17,650 nt of DNA from contig JAQIWT010000581.1 of assembly GCA_034696485.1 (NCBI GenBank), positions 1 through 17,650 on the forward strand, written 5' to 3'. Under the pieces are notes generated by a model. The model saw nothing but the letters and a program-made list of their open reading frames with translations. It ran no database searches and had not been told where the DNA came from. Shown here piece after piece: positions 1 through 10,200 of this stretch; the stretch's first letter is position 1, and every line of letters starts with the position of its first letter. The stretch is from Isohypsibius dastychi (taxonomy: Eukaryota > Tardigrada > Eutardigrada > Parachela > Isohypsibiidae). The translations under genes were made by a program, and so were the position numbers.

Positions 1-354
1 AAGAAATACAGGAAATACAAATACATGGAAAAAGCGTGGCTGTTTTTTCGGTTCGTGTACAAGTCAGGCCACACATGCAAACCCAGCATGCTTTCCATTT
101 CTACTTTTCTATATTCAGCACAACAATCATGCACATATATAATTATGCATGCAGACTTGGCTGTGATCCGGGAACTAGATACTAACACGAACATTCCAAT
201 AAATAAGAACTAAGAATAAACTCACAAACAACGCACTAATTAAACCAAAACGTTCAGAACTCGCGAGCTAAATTATCGAAATGAAATAACCGAAAGCAAT
301 CTGGATGAACGGATGAACGAATGAACGAATGGGGTAAGCAGATAAGCGAGCAAC
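1..354. other. Flank downstream of the chromodomain gene
   Basis: No gene is seen here. Two AATAAA hexamers lie on the plus strand at 198-203 and 215-220; they could be polyadenylation signals of a plus-strand gene ending to the left of the window, but AT-rich spacer would also produce them by chance. A short imperfect octamer repeat (GAACGRAT) runs from about 306 to 330. The 62-codon plus-strand frame at 25-213 has no family features and looks like chance. Confidence 0.4.
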
Positions 355-2408
355 TCAGATGGCAGCAGCACGAGTCTCCCTGATCAGTTTACATATCTTC
401 AACGCCGGTCCCAACGGAATCGCCATATCTGTCAACATCTTCGGTCCAGCAATCTTCATGAACTCCTGCCCGTCATAATTCAACTCAAACAACTTCTCCG
501 CAGCACCGCTGAAATCCTTCAATATCAGAAACGCCCGGAGTTCCTGACTATCCATCTCTGTCAAGGGCTTCTCTGAAATCGGCGGAGGAGTCGGAAGACG
601 AGGTTTTTCTTCCACTTTCTGAACAATTACAACTTCAGGAAAAGCGGGCGCTTCTGGAACACTTTCAGTCTTCAACTGAACAACTGGCTCAGGGCTCGTC
701 TCAACGGCAGCCATAACGTCATCAACTGATGGCATGTCAGCCATTTTCTGCTCCAGAAGACTCAGATTCCGCATCGATTCCGGCTCGGTTTCCGTACCGA
801 CAGTCACTTCCTCCACAGCCAATTCCGGCTCAAAAACGGTGACTGCAGGTTCGGCTTCTGCAACAACAGGTTCGTCAAACAGTCTCCAACATAGTGCAAC
901 TATATACCTGTCATCATGATCTTCGGCTTCTTTGGAGATTTTCTGGCATTCAGAGCAGATCTGACATTAATTCTCTTCCCACTTTCCTGCGAACTCGACC
1001 CAGTCCAATCCGCGCTTGAACATGATCCCACAACATCAGCCAGATTTCGCACCGTGGTTGGCTTTCTTGATCCCACTTTGGAACAACGATCCATCACAGC
1101 TCCTCGCGCATTTCGACTTCTTGGATCCAAAAGTGAGGTGACCCTGTTGCCCGAAGCAGCAACCTCCTGCAATTTTCTCGTGATGATCCGGGAGCTCATC
1201 ATTCTCCGACTGGAATTTGCCAGTTCTGATGAAATCGGACCAACAGCGGTAGTCTGAAGTCCCCTTAAATCCGGCCTGATGATACTCTGTCCCACGTGAG
1301 GTTGATCTGCACTCTCGTTCCTCAGTCCATTGACGGTTGACTTCGAACTCAAATTTGAACGGCCACGGCTTGTCGTTCCCGATCCACTGGCGCTAGACTT
1401 TGTGACATCAGACTTGGAGCTCGAACGGGATGACCCGGCGACAATTCCTTTAGCCAGCAGCTTCTTGGCATCATATCGCACGTGATAAGCGTCAATCAAC
1501 TCCTTGCACTTCAACTTCTTGGCCTGAATCCATCGGTCACAAACCCTGAAGCCACAATCAGTCATTCAAGAAAAGCTAGCTGAGAAATGCTAGGATAGTC
1601 ACAGTGTGGTCTAATGTTCTTTCATGAACCGAAAGTAAAACGATCTACCAACTTACGATGGATATCCTTCATAATGAACTTTGTATTCCCGCTGACCCTT
1701 TCTCTCTCGGCAAGCAGTGATATCCCCAGGAACCTTATTCTCAGGACGTTTGCTTGGGTCGTAGAAGAAAATGGAGTCAATCGGTTCCCATGAAGTTTGT
1801 CTACGACAGAGCAATAGTCATGGCTGTTTTGAATGTCAAACGTCTAAAACATACCGATATCCTTGCCACTTGATTCGACCATACCGTCGCTTGTTGATCA
1901 ACTTGTAACCAAGAACACGCTCAATGATGAACTCGTTTGGTCCCAAATCTGCACGAACATCCTCCTCTGCTGAAGACTCTCGTTTCGCCGGGGATGGAGC
2001 ATTCCGTTTCGGCGGACGACGATTGCGTTTCGGGCGAGACACTCCGGTCGACTTGACCGATGTGGTGATGGGGATCTCACTTGATCCTCGTCCCGAACGC
2101 GGATTGTACTCTTCACTCTCACCACTCGTCACAACGCGCCTACTCCTAGCACTAGTCTTCGCTCTGGGGGGTTGGGTTCCGCTGCCAGTGCAGTTGATTG
2201 GTGGCAGAATGTCGCTGCTGGGCGGGCCAAGGAATGCACTCGAATCCGATGACAGAACCGAGCTCTCTTTCAACGGTGGCGGAAACTGTGAGATTATATC
2301 GTCCATCTCCGTCATTAACGACTGACGATGGGGGTCCAGCAACGATGTCATTCGATTTCCCTTGTTTTTCCGTGGAGATAACTTCCTGACCGGTGGCGTG
2401 TAGTCCAT
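355..2408 (-). CDS. Chromodomain, chromo-barrel and SAM domain protein (nuclear methyl-lysine reader candidate)
   Basis: Four exons on the minus strand: 2408-1855, 1800-1657, 1545-908 and 857-355 (introns of 54, 111 and 50 nt, all GT-AG), giving 612 residues. Residues about 158-195 form a chromodomain split by intron 1. It reads EFIIERV, then KWQGY, then TSWEP; the three aromatic-cage positions of HP1-type domains are present as F, W and Y, so binding of methylated histone H3 is plausible. Residues about 207-260 (EYKVHYEGYPSVCDRW) resemble the chromo-barrel of MRG15 and MSL3. A long Ser/Arg/Lys-rich low-complexity stretch follows, then a SAM domain in the last 65 residues (ELRAFL, NYDGQEF, MAIPLGPALKI), a polymerising or partner-binding module. 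The start at 2408 is preferred for its good context (AAAATGG). An in-frame ATG lies four codons upstream at 2420, and TTGCAG just before 2408 could be the acceptor of a 5' UTR intron. A chromatin role is inferred from the domains; I do not recognise the exact orthologue. Confidence 0.82.
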
Positions 2409-4049
2409 TTTCTGCAACATAGATCACTTTGAAAAGAGACAATTCAGAGGGGCAATCCGAACACCAAACAACCAAATGAGCATTTCTTAACAAATTCTTG
2501 ATTCATCGAGATTGAGAAATTATCGGGATGGCTGTTGCTGTCACACTAGTTTAAGGAAATTCGACAAGGTGACAAACCAGATCGCACTACAAAGGTCACA
2601 AACTCGCCAACTGCCTCTCATCAAAGTTACCGAAGTCCTGTTGTGAAAATTACCAGAAATGGGTCAGAATACAGTTTTCAGAATTCGGAACATATTCAAA
2701 GTGTCCGAAAAAATGAGCTGGGAGTACTGCATAAAAACAACCAAATCGAATAGTCGAAATGGTTGACCAAATCCCAGCGAAATCACGGGTGAATACGGCC
2801 CAACTTGGGCTCATACGAAATGTTAGAGCTCAAAGAGTTTGCTCACTCTAATAGAACAGAGATACGATGTTCAAAACTCACAGAAAACTCGAACCAGTTC
2901 AAAGAACCAAGGACCATCTCCGCTGTAAAAGAATGAGGTTTCTTCGACCCTCTCGCGACGCATCCTTTGCTCAAATACGGAAATTCAAAAAACTCTGGAA
3001 CTAGATACTATATTTGATATGAATGGCGGCCACGGCACCAAAAGACTGAGCCTCTAGCACGATGAAATTTCCCACCTAGAAGGTCCCTCCGAACATCCCA
3101 ATCTTCAACCACTTCATAACATCACACATTCATCCTCAAGAGAAGTTAGTCCTATCACACTCCGTGTCTCATGTGGAACCTTTTTCGCCGTGACAAGATG
3201 CATGCTGACCGAGATGGGATCAACTATGAACAAGAAAAGATGGGAACGCCAAAAGAATCCTACATCCCAACTGAACACGTATTCAAGCTTCTCCAACAAG
3301 TTTTCCCGGTGAACAAACGACAACTTCGGGTCGCTGAGCTTACCTGTGATTTTACGCCAATGAAATCAGGAACGGAAGAGCGACAGTTGTGGAGTAAAAG
3401 TATCAGTTCTATACTAGCATCAACGGAGCATTCGAAGAGCTGAAATGCAGTTTAATTCGGAGCGAAGCAGATTTGCCTACACAGGAATTCAGTCATAGGC
3501 GCCACATTTCCATCTTATGAACAACTAACAGATTCACATGTTTTACCCGAGTGCTCAGCTCAATTCCATTTCGAAACACCGATTATTTTACACCTCTTGA
3601 AGTAATCCCGTTTTTTCATCCCGACACAATCAATATCAGGGCAGCATTGAAACAACGTTTCCCTGTAACCAATTCGTCATTCGTTCGGTAGCGGACGGAG
3701 CCTCATTCCGCAAGGGCGAGGAAGCCTGTCAGTAGCTGAGAGCGGCCACTTTCTGGCCACATATTTCTCCGTTCACTCTCTGGTGCTACTGTTAGCTGCC
3801 AACCGAGCCCCCGTACCAGCCAGGTCAAATTCGTTTGTTTTCGTTTGAATTTTCAGAAACACATTTCGTTCTTCTTCATCAGGTGATTGATTGCTCATCA
3901 ATCACAGATTTTCATTGTTATGCGTTCTTGATTCTTTTGATCATAATCCGTGAATATTATTTTCGAATTGATTGTCCGTCTGATCGCAGTGGACTGAAAC
4001 GCTAGAATCCTGGACGGAGAAGGAGGAATCTTATTTGTGGACCGAATTC
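2409..4049. other. Divergent intergenic region between the chromodomain gene and the EI24-like gene
   Basis: These 1.6 kb separate two divergently transcribed genes and should hold both promoters and 5' UTRs. The 90-codon plus-strand frame at 3171-3443 and the 69-codon minus-strand frame at 3114-3323 overlap each other; neither has a recognisable motif, hydrophobic pattern or extension by splicing, so I do not call them genes. No clear TATA box was found. The stretch at about 3660-4000, just upstream of the EI24-like gene, is the likeliest site for its promoter. Confidence 0.4.
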
Positions 4050-4136
4050 ATGTCAGCAGCTTTTCTTTGCAATGTTATGAAAAGTGAGATTCCTGTCCTC
4101 TTTTCCAGAGAATTCATGAATGTTTTTGTTTTGTAG
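4050..4136 (+). promoter_or_regulatory. Predicted 5' UTR intron and upstream ORF of the EI24-like gene
   Basis: A canonical 53-nt intron can be drawn at 4084-4136 (GTGAGA to TTTTGTAG), the size usual in this window, with its acceptor 14 nt before the main ATG at 4151. On the spliced RNA, an ATG at 4050 opens a 12-codon upstream ORF that ends at a TGA just after the junction, 9 nt before the main start. If the intron is kept, the frame runs on but still stops at TAG 4134-4136. Either way it could dampen initiation of the main ORF. Confidence 0.45.
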
Positions 4137-4150
4137 CGTGAGCGTGGAAG

Positions 4151-6748
4151 ATGTCAACGAAGGACTTGCAGTTGCTCCTGGGATCTTTTGTGAATGGTTT
4201 CCGCGATGCAGTTCTGGGCTTTGTGCATTTTTATCGACTGAATCAGGAGGATGTTGCTGCTAACACTGAGGAATTAACCAAGAAAAAAGCTGTCACGGAA
4301 TTACAGCGCAGACGAGAGGAGCGACTGCCAAAACGAGCGAGTTCCAAATCAGAGTTAGTTTCTACCTCATTTTTTCCATCCACTAAAACTTTCGCCGTCT
4401 GCCTTTTTTCCTCCTTCAAAAAAACCATAACTTGCAGGTCTAATATTGTTGAAAAACTAGGCTGACAACTGACTTGACTGTTGTCCGTTGTTCATTTGTA
4501 TTTCTTAACAGGAAACCGCGAATTCGCAAACGGATTCTTCAATGTTGTCTTCTTAATGGAGGAGTTTGTCTGGTGAGTGAGTTTATCGCTGCTTAGTTGG
4601 ACAATACTCATCCATACTTGGATATGAGTGTTTCAGACAGTAAGTGCGTCTCCAAAGCACTTTTCTGAAAGAATGATGGAAATTTATCCTCAGAAATTTT
4701 TGTTTTTTGCGGACCTTTATGATAGAAATTATTTATATTTATGAGTAATCATTTTAGAAGCGTGAAAAATATGAAGCCGAAAAAAGTCTGTTAACAAGCA
4801 ATACAATTTACATTTCTGAAGAGAAAGGTTTTAAGATTTTAGTTAATTATTAGTTAGATTTAGTTGAAAGATTTTAGCATCAGAATTTAGATTTAGATTT
4901 AGTTAAAAGATTAGATTTAGATTGGATTTAGATTTAGATTAGATTTAGTTAAAAGATTTTAGCATCAGAACTTAGATTTAGATGTAGTTAAAAGATTAGA
5001 TTTAGATTGGATTTAGATTAGATTTAGTTAAACAGATTTTAGCATCAGAATTTTCAAGCAACTTGAGAATTTCACTGACTGTTTATTGAGGGGTTTTTGA
5101 AAAATATGAACTTCTAAGAATTTCTGAGTTGAAAAAGATTGTTGTTTTTGTTGGGTGACGTACTAAAATTTTAGTTCAAGGTGTTATATTTCATCTTGTC
5201 TTAATTCCACATGCTCTTGGTTGCAGGCTAGTTTGGTCGTGTTTAATCACCTTGTACTTCCGGTTCTCGAAGGAGTAACCCACCTGATGCTCGGTATGTC
5301 TTGCACTCGTTCAAATCACACCAACACCCGTGTTTAATTTCAAAAATTTATTCAGGGCATGAAGAAGGTGTTCGAGCGACAGTTTGGGCTTGGCTGTCTT
5401 TCCTGGCTTCCGGCCTATTCAAAATATTGTGGATTTTGCCATTGTTCATCCTTAGTCGCATTGTCAGCTTCATTTGGTTTCAGGTAAATCACCGCTCTTT
5501 TTTCCTTGACACCTTTTATGATTGGTTTGTGAATATTCGTAGGATATCGCAGATGCCGCATATAGTCGCAGCTTCCAGAAACCAACTGTCATGAAAATGA
5601 GCGTGGGAACCTTGATTGCCGATTTGCTCTTTAGCTTGCTCATCCAGAGTCTTTTCCTGTGCCAGGTAAATCGAATGAACAGTAATGGAGTTAATCGAGT
5701 TGCATTTGTCTGTTGTGCGTGAAATTCAGAATGTTCAAGAACTGGAAATAGTTAAGTTTGGATTAAGATGACATTACTGAATGGTTAAGATGTATGCAAT
5801 TTTAAATTTTATCTTTTAATTGATGTGATTTTTGAATTTGGGTGACCTTCTGTTCCGTTGTTTTTAGGCACAACTAGCAGCAGTACTTCCGATTCCTGCC
5901 TTGGCCCAAGCACTGTCCGTTTTCCACATCAGCCTTCTCAACGCCTTTTACGCTTTCGAATATAAGTGGTTTAACCTAGGTGAGAAACCAAATAACAAGA
6001 TGTCATGTGTTCAGCGGAAGTGAAATGGTGGAAGCGATTTAAATGATCATCGCTCGTCCTGTTTTCACGGCTGAAATTCGCGATCCGTTGTTTTGCCGTT
6101 TTCGAAAGTTCTTATGTCGTTTCAGGTTGGGAAATTAACAAACGTCTCCGTTACATCGAAGTGCGCTGGTCGTACTTTTTCGGATTTGGCCTGCCTTTGG
6201 CCATAGTTACGCAGATCACGGACAGCTTCTGGATAAAGTAAGGACTTGTTTTGAAACCAACCTAGCTATGATTCATCTTGTTTTGCTCTTTTCAGCGGAT
6301 GTATATTCTCCCTTATTTTTCCGTTGCTCATCGTCAGTGCAAACGAAGCGTCTCCAGCCGTTCATGTCGCGTAAGTCAATATGATAACATACATGTATAC
6401 AGAATTGAAATATTAGCAGGATTCAGATATGAATGAGATGCGAGCCTGAAATCGAAAATCGAGTTTCCCCCGTACGATATTCTTGAACTCGAAATTTTAC
6501 GTGGTATAAATGAGTGGTAGTAAATTATTCGTAACTACTTTTTATTGATTTGACATTCGATCATTGTCCATTTTTTGCCGTTCATCATACATGGGCAATG
6601 TTTTGTGATTTTCAGCCCGTTTCATCTGCCGGTCTTCTCATTGGTGGTCGGTCTTTCCAATTACCTCTTTAATCGAGGTATCGTCCAGACGCAGCAGAAA
6701 CAACTTGGCGCCAAGTCAAGCTCATCTTCGGATATCGGGTCCCACTGA
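4151..6748 (+). CDS. EI24: EI24/EPG-4 family multi-pass ER membrane protein
   Basis: Nine exons: 4151-4353, 4512-4572, 5227-5293, 5356-5483, 5543-5665, 5868-5979, 6126-6237, 6296-6370 and 6616-6748. All introns are GT-AG and the frame is unbroken for 337 residues, close to the vertebrate length of about 340. Family landmarks occur in order: an amphipathic N-terminus (SFVNGFRDAVLGF); a basic stretch with ILQCC and NGGV before the first membrane segment; WILPLFILSRIV followed by IWFQDIAD; a membrane hairpin region; FEYKWFN; YFFGFGLPLA; and FPLLIVSANEA before a hydrophilic Ser-rich tail. In animals EI24 (PIG8) is an ER protein induced by p53 in mammals, and its nematode homologue EPG-4 is needed for autophagosome maturation. 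Intron 2 (4573-5226, 654 nt) is by far the longest and contains a minisatellite. Upstream there is a probable 5' UTR intron with a short upstream ORF. The assignment rests on motif order and length. Confidence 0.92.
4840..5050. repeat. Minisatellite of about 80-85 bp with nested ATTTAG hexamers
   Basis: The 16-mer gattttagcatcagaa begins at 4870, 4955 and 5035, giving periods of 85 and 80 bp. Between these anchors the units are packed with ATTTAG/TTAGAT hexamers (at least 15 perfect or near-perfect copies). This is therefore a two-level tandem repeat, a short hexamer array that was itself duplicated. It lies wholly inside intron 2 of the EI24-like gene. Confidence 0.9.
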
Positions 6749-7248
6749 TTTTCTGCCTTTACATGAAGTGTTTGTCCGGTTTGGATCATGTAGAATTCGG
6801 CAAGTGATTTCTGGTTTTATTCTTAGTAGCTGTGGTCAATTTTCGTTTCACCATGTTAGCGTATAGTTTTTCCAAGTGATGTTAAAGTATTTTAGCTTTT
6901 TCGATTATGGATTTCGACAAAGAAATTTTGACTCTCCTGTTCAGTTATTCTGGTTGGAACAAAATCTTTCAAAACAGCGTTAAGATCGTGACCGAAACGC
7001 AATCCTCTTGGTTCGTAATCTTCCAAGTTGAAATCGAAACTGTGACAGCATTACCTAAAAAGTGGGACACTGTCTGCCTGTTTGTCGTTCAGACCCCCCC
7101 CCCCCCCTCCCCCTCCTGATTTTTCAACTTGTCCCTAAATCCCGCCGTCCCTGCACTTACAAATTGGTGATCATATTAGATAAGCTGAAAAGGAATGTGA
7201 ATGGTTCGTTGTGCAAACTTTGATTAGTTAGTTTGCGTAATCGAACCA
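6749..7248. other. Intergenic spacer with poly-C tract
   Basis: This 500-bp spacer holds the 3' UTR of the EI24-like gene and the promoter of the receptor cyclase gene, which run in the same direction. There is no perfect AATAAA shortly after the stop at 6748. A run of 14 C at 7094-7107 continues as C5 and C2 blocks split by single T residues. The 70-codon frame at 6907-7119 ends by translating this tract and is not supported. Confidence 0.5.
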
Positions 7249-10200
7249 ATGTCAAGGACCCATCTGTTTCCATACTCCATAGAAGGTGCAAGTATTGGTA
7301 CTGTAGAACGCACTGGTGTCATCCACAGTATTCACCGGTACATGCTCGAAGGTGCGCTTTCCCAATGTAAGCAGTCCAGAAGGTCATACCGTCGTGCTGT
7401 CATGGTTGTGCTCCTTTTCGTTTTGTTTGGCTGGTTACCGGTGATACTCTCAACAAATTTTACCGTTGAAATTATCACATTTACGGCAATCAGTCCGAAA
7501 AATATCGACACGTCGTTCCCGTGGGTTGCTTTAGCATTCAACGCCGCACGGAACGAGGCATCTTTTTTGCACCCGGAAATTTCGATCGAGCAAACATATG
7601 TCACAGACCCTAGCTTCGAAACGTGTGAAGATATGACAGCAAACGCAGAATATCTCGTCTCGCGGCATTTCTACCGAAGAATCACGACACCGAATATGAC
7701 TGCCCTAGTCTATTCAGGTAAGTTTCGCAAACATCAGCTCGATAATTGGGTGTGCATGAATCAAATTTGAAACTGATTTCGTTTCAAATTGTTGTTCAAG
7801 TTCTTCGAAGAAGTAATCCAGTGATGAGAACAGTATGATCTGGAGCCTAGTGACGACTTTGCCTGAAGCGTCCATGAAACCTCAAATCGACAGATTTTAT
7901 TTATGAACCAAACTTTATACCCCATCTTTCCACATTCTTCATTCCCTTTTTTCAGGTTGCACCGAATCAGTCAGTCTGAACAGGCTGGCAGCAGGTGAGC
8001 TGATCGATGCGTTTACCCAAGCATCCTTCGAAAACAGTGTTGACCTGACCTTCAGCTTTGGCAAAATCGTTTTTTACTCATTTGTGTGATGTGAAAAATA
8101 TCGATCGCGATACAATACACTAACATATTTGCTTTGACAGGCTGGAACATTCTGATGTTGACCAGGTTAGTAATCACCGAAGATTTCGGGGTGGTCATGC
8201 CATTTCAATTCTCTAGTGTGGTCGGAGTTGATAATCCCACTCAAAGTGTGGGTAATACACCGACATGGGTTACCGCATCCATGTTGACCTACAGTGGACT
8301 GGAGGACTTTCTTGTCAACATCTTCAATTTATATAACTGGCGCTCGATTAGTTTCGTGCGAGATGAGAGAGCTAATCCGTGGTTCGTGGACGCTAGTCGA
8401 ACTCTTCAGACAGCAGTCCGAACCCGCGTAGCCTATAACCAAATCGCCAATTTCGACTGCTCACCTGAGTTGCTGACTGATGACGATAAGATTGGTGTTC
8501 TGGATGAAACGCTGATGAAGATTCAGCGGGTCAGCAGAAGTACGAACGTTTCTCTAACCGGTGAACAACACTGCTATCATGCTATGTAGTTATAGTGTAC
8601 TTGGGATCAACAGCGGCTTTGCGGATTATTCTGGTGAGCTACAAGCTGTCAATAACCACAGAAATCTGTTCACCAGTTAGTTTTTAGGCACGTGCTAGTA
8701 AACTGGGTATGACTAATGGCGAATACGTGAGTTAAACTGGCTTGTTCTCTAGTCCGTAATATTTGACCAGCGTGGCGATCAGGTCTATATAGCCGTGGAG
8801 CCGTACCCACATCCCAGCTGGGGCAATTTTAGCTGGAAAGGAGGTGACGAACTTGACCAGGTAGTAACATGACTGACACTGAGTGACCAACGGCTTTGAA
8901 TGCTTGAAATGGTTTCCAGGTGCTCGAAATAGCATGGAAATCCATCTTCTTGATAACATTGTCTGAAAGTGAACTGAGCCGCAAATCAGCACTTGCACCA
9001 CAGTTCCCACAATGGCGTGCTCAGGCTAAGGAGTTTTACTATTTTGAGCTACCTCTTGGCGTTGAGGTATGGGAATTGAACCATAAGTCGTGCCTGTAAC
9101 GACAATGACTGCTGCTTTGCAGATAAATTATTCCCTTGTCATGAGCTACGAAGCGATTATCATTCTAGCAGAGGTTACTCACATAACGGATTACATTCAG
9201 GGTTTTGAAGCTGATGCACCTGTTTTCAGATCCTTGCTGAAACTCTATCGAAACGCCCAACATTCGATTTCTCAAACGGTGCGGCCGTCAGCGATCTTTT
9301 CCGTAATCGGACAGTTGAAATATCATCTGGATCTGTCAGCTTCAATGAGCTTGGTGTACGGACGGTTGACCTGGTTCTTCGTCAGCTAGACGCTCAGAGC
9401 AACCAAATGAGGGTCAGAAACTCTCCGCTGTTTTCACGCTTGGGACATACAATTTGTGCTGTTTCAGTCAGTTATGGCATATCGTGCTGGCACAAGAACC
9501 GTTTCTCAAACTGCCCACATCGATTGGTACGGATCTGGTGGTCCACCACCAAATGAACCGAGATGTGGCTTTAGAAACGACAAACTTATCTGTGACACTG
9601 GTAAATGCGACTTTTAAAACAGACCACGTAGTCAGCTTGAAATTCATTTTTCTGTAGAACAACAAACCGTGGCGGAAATCGCTGGAGGAACTGTGGTTGG
9701 ATGCTTGATCGTCATTACTGTTCTATTCACTTTATACCGGTAAGAGACGCACACCGTTGTCATCATTAGCTCGCTGTACAGATCTGAATCTGGTAGCCAC
9801 TGCATTCATCATCGACACGCACCGATCAAGTATGACTGGGAAGTCAATGCACAGGATCTCGAACCTTACTCCTCTTCATCGCCTTCGTCAGAGATTCTTA
9901 ACCTAAGGCGTGCATCAAATGTCAGTTGGTCCAACCTATCCGCCAGCAACTTACATGGAATGGTATTTGAACATTCTGCCATCTTGAATTGCATCAAACC
10001 ACAAGGACATTTTTATAGCAGATCAAGGGTCACTGGCTTTACAAAGAACATGATGTTTGGATCAAAAAGATTTCTTCACGTGGGAAATTCGTAAAAACGG
10101 CCAAACTGGTGACATTGATGCAAAATGTACACAATTGGTGTTTCATCAGTCAGATGAGACAATGAGAGTTTTGTTTTCAGCTCACCAAGTTACAACATCC

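Noticed and set aside
25-213. 62-codon plus-strand frame at the window start
   Set aside because: No homology signal or start context, and no splice structure; it lies in AT-rich spacer.
3114-3443. Overlapping short frames on both strands (90 codons plus, 69 codons minus)
   Set aside because: No recognisable motif, signal peptide or splice continuation; both are of chance length in a 1.6-kb intergenic region.
9202-9229. 28-nt intron in the receptor cyclase
   Set aside because: Too short; using the donor at 9174 gives a 56-nt intron and restores the family reading [10 protein letters not shown] to ILAETL and [10 protein letters not shown] in the correct frame.
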